NCBI GenBank assembly: GCA_963723965.1
Contig: CAVRSV010000008.1
Coordinates: forward strand, 62,001-126,000
Length of the DNA: 64,000 bases
Origin: JARRKC01 sp963723965
GTDB taxonomy: Bacteria; Acidobacteriota; UBA6911; RPQK01; JAPXNP01
Direction: 5' to 3'
The notes below the pieces were generated by a model, which was not told the origin of the DNA, did no database searches, and worked only from the letters and a program-made list of their open reading frames with translations. This document shows, in pieces, positions 17,299 to 26,550 of the stretch (within the stretch, counting starts at the first letter, position 1; every line of letters begins with the position of its first letter). Position numbers and translations under genes: made by a program.

Positions 17299-18936
17299 AT
17301 GAACCGAACACATCAGGTCGCTGGTTTGCTCGTCTTCTTCCTCTCGCTCTGGATGGCGGTCGGCCCGCTCCGAGCCGCCGGTGCCGCGCAGAAGGACACG
17401 CGGGATCTCAAACAGGAAGAGAGCCAGGATTACTACTCGAAATGGCTCAATGAGGATGTGGTCTACATCATCACCCCTGAAGAACGGTCGGTCTTCGAGG
17501 GTCTGACCACTCCCGATGAGAAGGAACGCTTCATCGAGCAGTTCTGGCAGAGACGTGACCCCGATCTCCGGACCTCGGAAAACGAGTACAAGGAGGAACA
17601 CTACCGGCGCCTGGCCTACGTCAACGAGCACTTCAAGGCTGGAATCCCGGGCTGGAAGACGGATCGCGGCCGAATCTACATCATTCACGGCCAGCCGGCC
17701 GAAATCGATTCCCACAAGATGGGGCAGAGCTACATCCGACCCACCGAGGAAGGTGGCGGCCTGACGGCGACCTATCCCTTCGAGGTCTGGCGCTATCGCC
17801 ACATCGACGGGATCGGGGACAATGTCGAAATCGAATTCGTCGATCCCGACGGGACGGGGACGTTCCGCCTGGCCATGACTCCCTGGGAAAAGGACGCCCT
17901 GCTGCTGATTCCGGGCGCCGGTTTGACCATCGCGGAAGAGTTGGGGGTGGCCAGCCGGAAGGACCATCCCTACTTCAAGCCCTACGCCGTCAACGACTAT
18001 CCCGGCATGCGGCCGCGCGCCCAGGACGATCCCTTCATCCGGTACGAACGACTGACCCGCCTGCAGCAGGCAATGCCCATCAAGTACAACGACCTGAAGG
18101 AGATCGTGCAGGTCAACATTGCTTACGACAGCCTCCCCTTCGAAACTCACAGCGACTTCTTCCGCCTCGATTCCCAGAGAGTGCTGGCCTCTCTCAGTTT
18201 CGATGTCCAGAATCAGGAGCTCTCCTTCAAACCGGAGAACGGTGTCGATGTGGCCCGGGTCGCCGTGTACGGGATCGTGACCAGCATCTCGAGTGAAGTG
18301 GTCGCGGAGTTCGACGATGACTTGATCGTCTCCTACGCGCCGGAGCAGCTGAAGGCCGGGCTCGGGGGCCGGGCGGTCTATCAAAAGCTGCTCACCCTGG
18401 ACAGCCGTTCGCGCTACCGGCTCGATCTGGTCGTCAAGGACCTCGCTTCCGAAAAGATCGGCCACCGGCGTGTCGGTCTGATCCCGCCTGCGATGCCCTC
18501 CGATCGCCTGGCAACCAGTTCGCTGGTCCTGGCCGACCGGCTGACGCCGGTCAAGGAAATCCCGCAGAACGACGAGATGTTCCTGATCGGCGACGTCAAA
18601 GTGAGACCGAACCTCCACAAGAGCTTTGCACCGAAGGATCCGTTCTGGATCTATCTGCAGGTCTACAACGCCCAGCTGGAGCAGACCTCGCTGAAGCCTT
18701 CCCTGACCGTTACCTACCGCCTCAGTCGGCAGGGCCGGAAGATCCAGGAATTCGTGGATCGAAGCGGCGAGACCATCCAGTTCTATTCCAGCCAGCGCGT
18801 GGTTCTCATCAGCCAGATGGCCCTCGACGGTCTGAAGGACGGTCGCTATGAGCTCTCCGTGGAGATCGAAGACCAGCTGAGCGGCCAGAGCGCGGCCGCC
18901 CGCCAGGATTTCGAAGTCGCTGACGGAGGGTCCTGA
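17299..18936 (+). CDS. GWxTD domain-containing exported protein
   Basis: 545 residues. Start ATG at 17299 opens a signal peptide (MNRTHQVAGLLVFFLSLWMA, cleavage near LRAAG); a GAAGG lies just upstream. The N-terminal third is a GWxTD domain: YYSKWLNEDVVYIITPEER, a run of TPDEKERFIEQFWQRRDP, then YVNEHFKAGIPGWKTDRGRI and YIIHGQPAEI, which matches the family core. The C-terminal part is beta-rich. Biochemical role is unknown; the family is common in Acidobacteriota. Its stop overlaps the next start (TGATG), linking it to the Tat-exported oxidoreductase. Confidence 0.9.
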   Translation: MNRTHQVAGLLVFFLSLWMAVGPLRAAGAAQKDTRDLKQEESQDYYSKWLNEDVVYIITPEERSVFEGLTTPDEKERFIEQFWQRRDPDLRTSENEYKEEHYRRLAYVNEHFKAGIPGWKTDRGRIYIIHGQPAEIDSHKMGQSYIRPTEEGGGLTATYPFEVWRYRHIDGIGDNVEIEFVDPDGTGTFRLAMTPWEKDALLLIPGAGLTIAEELGVASRKDHPYFKPYAVNDYPGMRPRAQDDPFIRYERLTRLQQAMPIKYNDLKEIVQVNIAYDSLPFETHSDFFRLDSQRVLASLSFDVQNQELSFKPENGVDVARVAVYGIVTSISSEVVAEFDDDLIVSYAPEQLKAGLGGRAVYQKLLTLDSRSRYRLDLVVKDLASEKIGHRRVGLIPPAMPSDRLATSSLVLADRLTPVKEIPQNDEMFLIGDVKVRPNLHKSFAPKDPFWIYLQVYNAQLEQTSLKPSLTVTYRLSRQGRKIQEFVDRSGETIQFYSSQRVVLISQMALDGLKDGRYELSVEIEDQLSGQSAAARQDFEVADGGS

Positions 18937-20246
18937 TGGCCCGGGCGAGGGGTGTGGATCGGCGCACTTTCATTCAGGCGGCGTCTGCCGGCGGGCTGTG
19001 GCTTGCGGGTTGCGGCAGGGGCTCGAGGGAAACCTCGCCGGCTCGTCACCTGACCGCCGGTCCCCGCACGGCGCCCGACGGACCGACTTTGCGCGCGGGC
19101 CTGGTCGGGTGCGGCGGCCGCGGTACCGGGGCCGCTCTCAACTTTCTCGATGCCGGCCCGAATCTGGAGATCGTGGCCCTGGCGGATCTCTTCCAGGATC
19201 GGCTGGACGCCTGTCGGAAGCAGCTGAAGGAGAAGCGCCATGTCGACGTCGCCGGGGACCGGTGCTTCGTGGGATTCGACGCCTTTCGAAAGCTGCTCGA
19301 CGGCGATATCGACATCCTGATCCAGGCCACGCCCCCCCATTTCCGGCCGGAGCATTTCGCGGCGGCCGTACGGGCGCGCAAGCATGTCTTCCTGGAGAAG
19401 CCCCTGGGAGTCGACCCGGTCGGGGTCCGCTCCATTTTGGAGACGGCCGAGCGGGCGGAGGCTCTGGGACTTTGCGTGGTCACCGGAACCCAGTTCCGAC
19501 ACCAGACGAGCTTCATCGAGACCTACAATCGCGTTCAGGAAGGAGCCATCGGCGACATCGTCGCGGCGCGCGGCTACAGCCTGCGCGGGCAGTTGTGGTA
19601 CCGGGAGCGCCGCCCGGAGTGGTCCGACATGGAAGCCATGCTCCGCGACTGGGTCAACTGGTGCTGGCTGTCCGGCGACCACATCGTCGAACAGCACATC
19701 CACGGACTGGACGTGCTGTTCTGGTTCACCGGGCAGTACCCGACGCGGGCGATGGGAATGGGCGGCCGGTGGCAGCGGGTGACAGGTGACCAGTACGATT
19801 TCTTCGCCGTCGACTTCACGGACCCGCAGGGCATTCATGTGGCCAGTCGCTGTCGTCAGATGGACGGCTGCACCAACGAAATCTCCCGCTGGGTCATCGG
19901 GACCCACGGTTCCACGAACTGCGAGAACACCATCTTCACCCGGGACGGAGAGATCGCCTGGAAGTACGAGGAGCCGCCCGGTCGGCCGGACAACTCACCC
20001 TATGTCCAGGAGCACATCGACCTGGTCACCGCCATCCGGACCGGCCCGCCCGTCAACGAGGCGAGTTCCACCGCCCGTTCCACACTCGCGGCCATCATGG
20101 CCCGCGAATCGGCCTACAGCGGGCTCGAGGTGGCCTGGGACGAGCTGATGGAGTCGGACCAGCGTCTGGGGCCCACGGAGTATGCCTTCGGGCCGGTGGA
20201 AATGGACCGGACGGTCCCGGCACCCGGGCAAGCAAAGACGATTTGA
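18936..20246 (+). CDS. Tat-exported Gfo/Idh/MocA-family oxidoreductase
   Basis: 436 residues. The N-terminus has a twin-arginine signal (DRRTFIQAAS) followed by a lipobox-like LAGC at residues 23-26, so it is probably a Tat-exported lipoprotein. The Rossmann nucleotide site GLVGCGGRGTG and the EKPLGVD motif, with the catalytic-type lysine, mark the family, which oxidises or reduces sugars with NAD(P). The C-terminal part (SGDHIVEQHIHGLDVLFWF) fits the alpha/beta substrate domain. Exported members usually hold their cofactor tightly. The start overlaps the GWxTD stop. The TGA stop lies inside a heptamer repeat beginning at 20240. Substrate not identifiable. Confidence 0.9.
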   Translation: MARARGVDRRTFIQAASAGGLWLAGCGRGSRETSPARHLTAGPRTAPDGPTLRAGLVGCGGRGTGAALNFLDAGPNLEIVALADLFQDRLDACRKQLKEKRHVDVAGDRCFVGFDAFRKLLDGDIDILIQATPPHFRPEHFAAAVRARKHVFLEKPLGVDPVGVRSILETAERAEALGLCVVTGTQFRHQTSFIETYNRVQEGAIGDIVAARGYSLRGQLWYRERRPEWSDMEAMLRDWVNWCWLSGDHIVEQHIHGLDVLFWFTGQYPTRAMGMGGRWQRVTGDQYDFFAVDFTDPQGIHVASRCRQMDGCTNEISRWVIGTHGSTNCENTIFTRDGEIAWKYEEPPGRPDNSPYVQEHIDLVTAIRTGPPVNEASSTARSTLAAIMARESAYSGLEVAWDELMESDQRLGPTEYAFGPVEMDRTVPAPGQAKTI

Positions 20247-20462
20247 GATTTACGATTTGAGATTTACGATTTGGCGGCGGAATTGACAGACACGGGCGCA
20301 TGCAGACGAGCGCGGACTGACACCGACTGACACGGACCGGTACGGACTGGTACGGACGAACGGGCCGGGCACGGTCTGACGGCGGTCCGAATGACAAATC
20401 GTAAATCTCAAGTCTCAAATCTCAAGTCTCAAATCTCAAATCGTAAATCTCAAATCTCAAAC
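20240..20462. repeat. Inverted repeat with AAATCTC heptamer arms
   Basis: The left arm 20240-20272 consists of GATTTGA and GATTTAC heptamers; the right arm 20396-20462 is nine reverse-complement heptamers plus four bases. A 26-bp segment of the left arm pairs perfectly with the right arm. The 123-bp loop holds imperfect direct repeats of the ACTGACAC and GGTACGGACT type. The left arm provides the stop codon of the oxidoreductase gene. Confidence 0.9.
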
Positions 20463-20497
20463 CTCCCTCGCCGTACCCTTGTGGTAGCCTCGCGCCC

Positions 20498-21841
20498 ATG
20501 TCATCCGAGCCTGCTCTGCACCGCCGTCTCGGCCTGCTGAATGCCACCTCCATCAACATGTCGAACATGGTCGGGATCGGGCCGTTCATCGCGATTCCCC
20601 TGATCCTGGCCACGCTGGGCGGACCGCAATCCTATCTGGCCTGGCTGGTCGGCGTGGTGATCGCCCTGGCCGACGGCCTGGTGGTGTCGGAATTGGGGGC
20701 CGCTCTGCCGGCATCCGGGGGAACCTATGTCTTCCTGCGCGAGGGATTCGGCGGGAAGCGCTGGGGGCGCTTGCTGGCCTTTCTCTTCGTGTGGCAGATC
20801 CTGTTCGCCGGTCCCCTCGAGATCGCCAGCGGCAATATCGGTCTGGTCCAGTACCTCAAGGTCTTCTGGCCGGGCATGACCGGGTTCCAGATGCAGTGCA
20901 CGGCGGCGGTGATCGGCGTCCTCCTGATCTTCGCCCTCTACCGCAAGATCACCGACATCGCCAAGATCATGCTGGGGCTCTGGATCACGATGATCGTGAC
21001 CACCGGCTGGGTCATCGTCACCGGTCTGCTCCACTTCGATCCCGCCCTGGCCTTCAATCTGCCTCCGCAAGCGTTCACCCTCGATCTCCACTTCTTTCAG
21101 GGCCTCGGGGAGGGGACGGCCAACGTGCTGTATCTCTTCCTCGGCTACTATCAGGTCTGCTACCTGGGGGCCGAGGTGAAGAACCCCGGGCGGACGATTC
21201 CCTGGGCCGTGGTGCTCTCCATCGTCGGCGTCACCGTGATCGATGTGACGATCTCCTTCGGATTCATCGGGGTCATCCCCTGGGAAGAGGCCATGCACTC
21301 CCAGTCGATCGGTGCGGAGGTCATGAACCGGATCTACGGGCCCTGGGCCCAGTTTCTGCTGGCCGGTCTGATCGTGGTGACCGCTTTCGCCTCCATCTTC
21401 GCCCTGCTGCTCGGCTATTCCAGGGTCCCCTTCGCGGCGGCCCGGGACGGTGTCTTTTTCCGCTGGCTGGGAGAGCTGCATCCCACCAAGGAATTCCCCC
21501 ACCGCTCCCTGCTGCTGATCGGAGCGGCGGCCATCATTGCGAGCTTCTTCAGTCTGGAGCAGGTCATCCTGGCTCTCATGGCGGCGCGCATCCTGATCCA
21601 GTTCATCGGGCATACGATCGCCCTGTTTCTGATCCGTGCACGACGCCCCGACATCGAACGTCCCTTTCGGATGTGGCTGTTTCCCCTGCCGGCCCTGATT
21701 TCCCTGGGGGGTTACATCTATGTCTTCTCGTCCCTCGGCCTGCGCTACATCCTGTTCGGTCTGCTGACCCTGGGAATCGGTGCCGTCGTCTACCTGGGGG
21801 CCGCGTCCCGCACCCGAAACTGGCCCTTCGAACCAGAGTAG
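20498..21841 (+). CDS. APC-family amino acid/polyamine permease
   Basis: 447 residues, inner membrane, about 12 hydrophobic helices. The N-terminal SNMVGIGPFIAIPLIL matches the unwound helix-1 substrate site of APC transporters (the GIG motif), and LGAALPASGGTYVFLREGFG is the family signature after helix 2. It probably imports amino acids or related amines by proton symport or exchange; specificity is not readable. No enzyme for a specific amino acid is adjacent. Its last codons and TAG stop lie in the left arm of the 27-bp inverted repeat at 21835. Confidence 0.92.
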   Translation: MSSEPALHRRLGLLNATSINMSNMVGIGPFIAIPLILATLGGPQSYLAWLVGVVIALADGLVVSELGAALPASGGTYVFLREGFGGKRWGRLLAFLFVWQILFAGPLEIASGNIGLVQYLKVFWPGMTGFQMQCTAAVIGVLLIFALYRKITDIAKIMLGLWITMIVTTGWVIVTGLLHFDPALAFNLPPQAFTLDLHFFQGLGEGTANVLYLFLGYYQVCYLGAEVKNPGRTIPWAVVLSIVGVTVIDVTISFGFIGVIPWEEAMHSQSIGAEVMNRIYGPWAQFLLAGLIVVTAFASIFALLLGYSRVPFAAARDGVFFRWLGELHPTKEFPHRSLLLIGAAAIIASFFSLEQVILALMAARILIQFIGHTIALFLIRARRPDIERPFRMWLFPLPALISLGGYIYVFSSLGLRYILFGLLTLGIGAVVYLGAASRTRNWPFEPE

Positions 21842-21982
21842 GACGAGCTTCCAGCTTGTCCGAGCGCCCGAGTCGAGGCCACCGGCAAGACCCGACGGGT
21901 CGCCGCAGCCGTGCCGGCCGTAGGGCTGGCGCGGACTCCCCGGATCCTGCCCCCTGGACAAGCTGGAAGCTCGTCCTACTCT
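21835..21982. repeat. Perfect 27-bp inverted repeat with 94-bp loop
   Basis: 21835-21861 is an exact reverse complement of 21956-21982 (arm core GACGAGCTTCCAGCTTGTCC). The element sits between the convergent permease and phosphorylase genes and overlaps the permease stop codon. It encodes no protein; a MITE-like or hairpin repeat is likely. Confidence 0.9.
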
Positions 21983-22027
21983 GCCTTGGCCCGGGACAAC
22001 CTCCAAAGGTCATCCGGCGCGCGCGCC

Positions 22028-23209
22028 CTACCGGATGAGCTTGAGATTCCTCCGGATGAGGCCCTTGAGCGTCTCCACCTGAGCGGCCGACCGGAGACCG
22101 TCTTCGGGCGTGTTCCGGCAGTAGTCGATCAGTCTTTCCAGAGTGGAGACAGCGACGTGGGTCCGCGTGTCGGAGGAGCCGTAGTAGATGAAAACGGTCC
22201 CGTCCTCATCCGCGATCCATCCGTTCGAGAAGACGACGTTCGACACGTCCCCGATGCGTTCCTCACCCCGGGGCGCCAGGAAATAGCCGGCCGGTCGGTG
22301 GGTGACGCGCGCGGGGTCTTCGAGACTGGTGAGGAACAGGTACAGGACGTAGCGCAGACCGGCAGCCGTGTTGCGGACTCCGTGGGCGAGGTGCAGCCAG
22401 CCCGCCTCGGTCTTCAAGGGGGCCGGTCCCTGACCGTTCTTGACCTCCTTGACCGTGTGATAGACCCGCTCGTCGATGATGACCTCGTCCTCGATCCGAG
22501 CTCCGTCCATGCGCTCGGTCAGGGCAAAGCCGATCCCGCCCCCGTTCCCGGTCTCGATAAAGCCCTCCTGGGGACGGGTGTAGAGGGCGTAGCGGCCGTG
22601 GACGAACTCGGGATGGAGCACCACGTTGCGCTGTTGGCCGGCCCGGGTGACCAGATCCGGCAGGCGCTCCCACTGTACGAGGTCCCTGGTCCTGGCGATC
22701 CCGCACTGGGCCTCGGCCGCGGAAGTGTCCCACGCTTTTCGATCGCGGGCCGGCCGTTCGGCACAGAACAGTCCGTAGATCCAGCCGTCCTGGTGCAGGG
22801 TCAGGCGCATGTCGTAGACGTTCGTTTCAGGTTCGTCCGTCTCCGGGAGCGTGACGGGATAGTCCCAGAAGCGGAACCCGTCTACTCCGTTGGGACTCTC
22901 TGCGACCGCGAAGAAGGACTTGCGATCGTTGCCTTCCACCCGAACCATCAGCAGGTACCGCCCGTCCCACTTGATCGCGCCGGCATTGAAGGCCGCGTTG
23001 ATTCCGAAGCGTTCCAGCAGATGGGGATTGGTCCGGTGGTCCAGGTCGTACCGCCAGAACAGGGGAGTATGGGCGGCCGTGACCACCGGATAGCGGTAGC
23101 GGTGGAACAGGCCGTTCTCCGACTCGCAGCGCTCGTTCGGACGGGTGATCAGTTCCCGATGCCGGCGGCTCATTCCCTCGACGGCCCGATCGAATTCCTC
23201 TCTCCTCAT
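22028..23209 (-). CDS. 4-O-beta-D-mannosyl-D-glucose phosphorylase (GH130)
   Basis: 393 residues, the family length. The enzyme cleaves 4-O-beta-mannosylglucose with phosphate to mannose-1-phosphate and glucose, the step that finishes beta-mannan breakdown inside the cell. The sequence follows characterised MGP (GH130 subfamily 1) closely from memory: HRYRYPVVTAAHTP, FWRYDLDHRTNPHLLER, NAGAIKWDGRYLLMVRVEG, TNVYDMRLT with the proposed general acid Asp 133, RNVVLHPEFVHGRYALYTRP and HLAHGVRNTAAGLRYVLY. The start at 23209 was chosen because alignment-like similarity begins at MRREEFD; the longer frame upstream overlaps the patatin gene. The usual partner, mannobiose 2-epimerase, is not nearby. 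Confidence 0.93.
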   Translation of the reverse strand: MRREEFDRAVEGMSRRHRELITRPNERCESENGLFHRYRYPVVTAAHTPLFWRYDLDHRTNPHLLERFGINAAFNAGAIKWDGRYLLMVRVEGNDRKSFFAVAESPNGVDGFRFWDYPVTLPETDEPETNVYDMRLTLHQDGWIYGLFCAERPARDRKAWDTSAAEAQCGIARTRDLVQWERLPDLVTRAGQQRNVVLHPEFVHGRYALYTRPQEGFIETGNGGGIGFALTERMDGARIEDEVIIDERVYHTVKEVKNGQGPAPLKTEAGWLHLAHGVRNTAAGLRYVLYLFLTSLEDPARVTHRPAGYFLAPRGEERIGDVSNVVFSNGWIADEDGTVFIYYGSSDTRTHVAVSTLERLIDYCRNTPEDGLRSAAQVETLKGLIRRNLKLIR

Positions 23210-23226
23210 CGCAACGATTCCTCCAC

Positions 23227-25440
23227 TCAGAACAGCGTGCCGATGCCGAAGTAGAACCGGAATCGGCCCGATTCGCCCCAGCTTCCGCCCAGGAACAGAG
23301 GCCCGACGACCGAGTCCACCAGCACCGCCGCCGAGCCGACATGATGGATCTCGGCGTCTTGATGACGGTCGAAGGCAGCTCCCATCCCGTACCACGCCCC
23401 GATGTAAGCGCTGCCGCCCAGCAGCAGGGAGCTTTCGACGAACCGGTGCAGGAAACCCGTCGAGCCGTAGAAGAAGCGCGAACCCCGAAAGCGCGCCCGT
23501 TCGTAGGCGCCCAGGCGGAAGGGTCCGCCGAGGGCGTAGCTCAACAGGAACGGTGCATCCCGGTTCAGGGTCGTCCCGGCCGAGGAGCGGAAGAACAGGC
23601 GGTTTCGGCGGGTCAGAGGCTGGAAGAAGAGAAGCTCGGCATCCACCTGGTCCAGACCGCCCGTCACCTGGGGAAACTCGAGATAGTGGCGCCAGCGCCA
23701 GCTGGTACGCAGGCCCCGGCTCGGGATGACGGGCTCGTCCAGGCCGTCGTACTGCCACTGCAGCCGGGCGAACTGCACCCGGCCGTCGGTGCGCTCGAGC
23801 AGGGGTTCGCCGACCCGTACCTTGCCCGTCGCCTCGAAGAGGTCGTAGCCAAGGCGCACCTCGCTGTGGGTGGACCCGACGCCGTACCCCGCATCGAATC
23901 CGAGGCCCGCCCGCGTCTCCAGGAATTCCGCCACCCGATCGTCGCCCGAGAACACCCCTGTCGTGTCGCGGGCTCCGTAGGCACGGGGCGCAACGAACCA
24001 GGGCCCGGCGACGGGCAGGTAATACTCGGCGGAGGCCAGATCGGGCCGGCCCAGTCCCAGATCGATGCGGGCCTCCGACCCCAGCCGGCCCAGGTCGAAG
24101 AAGGTGGTGCGGGCCCGGACTCCGAAGCCGACGTTGTCAATGTTGGAACCGTCGATGTTGAGGCCGAAGCGGATGAAGGGCGGGCCGTAGGTCTGACGGC
24201 GGATGCGGATATCCAGTTTGTCGGTCCCGTTCTGTTCGACGACTTCATAGCCCACCGAGGCATACTGCCCCTGTCCGTAGATCCGCGTCAGCGCGGGTTC
24301 GAGACGGGCCGGGTCCACGGCCCCGTCGGCGAATCCGGCCAGCCTTCGGGCGAGGGTGACGGCCATCTCCGGGCCGACTCCGGTGACCTCGAGACCCGCG
24401 ACCGTCGGTGCTCCGGTTCGCCGCCGCCCGTTCCGCTCGTCGAGGTAGTCGCGCCATTCACTTTCGGACAGAGCCAGGGACCGGAGCATGGCGCCACGGG
24501 AAGCCGCCGCCGCCTCCCCGACGCGGATGATGTCGGCCCACTTTCGGAAGTCCAGTGCCTCGAATCCCTTCAGATCGGGGGACAGGACGAGATCCGCCTC
24601 CCGGATGCTGCGACGGAGGTTCTGCAGCATCATGATGGTGACGGTCTGGTCGATGATGCCGAGCAGGGACTCGAGTGACTCACGTCCTTCCAGCGGCGAC
24701 TCGACGTCGACGGCGATCACGATATCCGCCCCCAGGGAGCGCGCCACGTTCACCGGGAGGTTGTTGAGGATCCCGCCGTCGATCAGGAGCCTCGAGTCCA
24801 CGTGGGCGGGAGTGAAGACTCCGGGAATCGCCATGGTCGATCTCAACGCCCGCCAGAGGGGTCCCCGGCTGAACAGTACCTCGTTGCCGGTTTCCAGATC
24901 GACGGCAACACAGCGAAAGGGCGTGGGGAGCTGGTCGAAATCGGTCAGATTCGAATAGGGCAGACTGAGCCGCTGGAACAGGAGAGCAATGAACTGCCCG
25001 GTGTTGAGGCCGCTCGGGACACGGAAGCCGTGCTTGAGGCCGACCTCGAAGCGAACCGGGTAATCCGCGGCATCCTGCTTGCGGCGGAACTGAAGGTCGG
25101 CGTAGGGAGCCGTGCCCGAGAACAGCTGCTCCCAGTTCAGCCGAGCGACCAGATCGCGCATTTCCCGGGGGGTATAGCCCATGGAATAAAGGGAGCCGAC
25201 CAGCGCTCCCATGCTGGTCCCGACCACGTAGTCAACGGGAATCCGATTCGCCTCCAGCCATTCGAAGACCCCGATGTGGGCCAGCCCCCGTGCGCTTCCT
25301 CCGCCCAGCACCAGGCCGACGCGGGGACGAGCCCAGCCGGTCGTCGTCAGAAACAGAATCAGCAGAGCGCCGACCGCCCAGCGCGAACGGGAAAGCAGGG
25401 CTGTCCAGAGCCTGTTCCGCTTCGATCGCCTCGGTACCAT
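23227..25440 (-). CDS. Patatin-like phospholipase with outer-membrane barrel domain (PlpD-like)
   Basis: 737 residues from the ATG at 25440; a hydrophobic N-terminal segment (WAVGALLILFLTTTGWA) acts as signal peptide. The patatin domain shows the oxyanion loop GGGSARG (46-52), the nucleophile elbow GTSMG with Ser 76 and the dyad motif DGGILNNLP with Asp 221. A POTRA-like linker (VTGVGPEMAVTLARRLAGF, QGQYASVGYEVV) follows, then a C-terminal Omp85/BamA-like barrel ending in FYFGIGTLF. This layout equals type Vd autotransporters such as PlpD, which secrete a lipase through their own barrel. It ends 18 bp before the phosphorylase gene starts, so cotranscription is possible. Confidence 0.92.
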   Translation of the reverse strand: MVPRRSKRNRLWTALLSRSRWAVGALLILFLTTTGWARPRVGLVLGGGSARGLAHIGVFEWLEANRIPVDYVVGTSMGALVGSLYSMGYTPREMRDLVARLNWEQLFSGTAPYADLQFRRKQDAADYPVRFEVGLKHGFRVPSGLNTGQFIALLFQRLSLPYSNLTDFDQLPTPFRCVAVDLETGNEVLFSRGPLWRALRSTMAIPGVFTPAHVDSRLLIDGGILNNLPVNVARSLGADIVIAVDVESPLEGRESLESLLGIIDQTVTIMMLQNLRRSIREADLVLSPDLKGFEALDFRKWADIIRVGEAAAASRGAMLRSLALSESEWRDYLDERNGRRRTGAPTVAGLEVTGVGPEMAVTLARRLAGFADGAVDPARLEPALTRIYGQGQYASVGYEVVEQNGTDKLDIRIRRQTYGPPFIRFGLNIDGSNIDNVGFGVRARTTFFDLGRLGSEARIDLGLGRPDLASAEYYLPVAGPWFVAPRAYGARDTTGVFSGDDRVAEFLETRAGLGFDAGYGVGSTHSEVRLGYDLFEATGKVRVGEPLLERTDGRVQFARLQWQYDGLDEPVIPSRGLRTSWRWRHYLEFPQVTGGLDQVDAELLFFQPLTRRNRLFFRSSAGTTLNRDAPFLLSYALGGPFRLGAYERARFRGSRFFYGSTGFLHRFVESSLLLGGSAYIGAWYGMGAAFDRHQDAEIHHVGSAAVLVDSVVGPLFLGGSWGESGRFRFYFGIGTLF

Positions 25441-25486
25441 ACGGACCCTCGGGGCAGCGCGGGGACGGAGCCGGCTACCGCAGCTG

Positions 25487-26494
25487 TTATGAAAAATCCG
25501 CCAGCGCCGAATCGATGCGATCCATTTCCTCACGAGTCAGCTGAACGGATCCGGCCTTGGCGTTCTCGGCCGCCTGCTGTTCGGTGCGGGCTCCCACCAG
25601 CGCGTGAGTGACGCCGGGGCGGGCGATCGTCCAGGCGATCACCAACTGGGTGAGGTTGAGATCCCGCTCGCGGGCGATAGGTTCGAGCCGTCCGAGCAGG
25701 TCGGCGATGCGCAGCCGGTTCTCGACACTGAAGCGGGGATTCCCCCGCCGCAGATCTCCTTCGCCGAAGCTGCGGTCGGGCCCGATCTTCCCCGTGAGAA
25801 GGCCGTTTGCGAGGGGTGAATAGGCGAGAAAGCTGATTCCCTGCTTGCGGCAGAAGGGGAGGTTGCTCGAATCGAGTTTGCGGTCGAGCATGCTGTACTT
25901 TTCCTGGTCGCTGTCGAGGGCGCCCGTCTCCAGGTAGGACTGGATTTGGTGAACCTTGGCATTGCTGACCCCGATGCCACGGATCTTGCCCTCGTCGCGC
26001 AGGCGGATCAGGGTCTCCATGGTCTCGGAGATGGGTGTCGTCGAATCCTGCCAGTGCGTCTGATACAAATCGATGCAGTCGACGCCGAGCCGCCGGAGGC
26101 TTTGCTCGATCTCCTGCCGGATCCCCTCGGCGGCCAGGTACTTGTAGACCTGATAGCGGGCGTTCTTCGGATCCTGCATGCCATGCTCGTCGGAGGCGAA
26201 GTGGAATTCGCCCCGCCGCGGTTCGGGGCCTTCCCAGTGCAGGCCGCACTTGGTCGCGATGACCACCTCATCGCGCCGCCCCGCGATGGCTTTGCCCACC
26301 AGCTCTTCGGAGCGGCCGAAGCCGTAGATGGGTGCCGTGTCGATGAAATTGACGCCTTCGTCGATGGCGCGCTGGATGGTCCGGATCGATTCCCGGTCAT
26401 CCTGTCCTCCCCACATCCAGCCGCCGATCGCCCAGGCGCCCAGGGCAATGACCGAGCCTTGGACGCCGGTCCCTCCAATTTCCCGATATTCCAT
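25487..26494 (-). CDS. Aldo/keto reductase
   Basis: 335 residues, cytoplasmic NADPH-dependent reductase of carbonyl substrates. The catalytic set is visible: Asp 52 and Tyr 57 in FIDTAPIYGFGRSEELVG, Lys 82 in VIATKCG and the His of DLYQTHWQD. The nucleotide end (YSPLANGLLTGKIG; VGARTEQQAAENA) is also intact. The sequence pattern resembles the general-stress AKR subfamily. It lies upstream of the patatin gene on the same strand (47-bp gap). Physiological substrate unknown; detoxification of aldehydes or sugar metabolism are both possible. Confidence 0.92.
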   Translation of the reverse strand: MEYREIGGTGVQGSVIALGAWAIGGWMWGGQDDRESIRTIQRAIDEGVNFIDTAPIYGFGRSEELVGKAIAGRRDEVVIATKCGLHWEGPEPRRGEFHFASDEHGMQDPKNARYQVYKYLAAEGIRQEIEQSLRRLGVDCIDLYQTHWQDSTTPISETMETLIRLRDEGKIRGIGVSNAKVHQIQSYLETGALDSDQEKYSMLDRKLDSSNLPFCRKQGISFLAYSPLANGLLTGKIGPDRSFGEGDLRRGNPRFSVENRLRIADLLGRLEPIARERDLNLTQLVIAWTIARPGVTHALVGARTEQQAAENAKAGSVQLTREEMDRIDSALADFS

Positions 26495-26550
26495 TCCCTC
26501 ATCCTTTCGAGATCGTCCGATCCTTCGCGTCCCTTCGATTCCGCCTATCC

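Noticed and set aside
20396..20462. CRISPR or promoter-like repeats in the heptamer arm
   Set aside because: Period 7 without spacers is a simple short tandem repeat.
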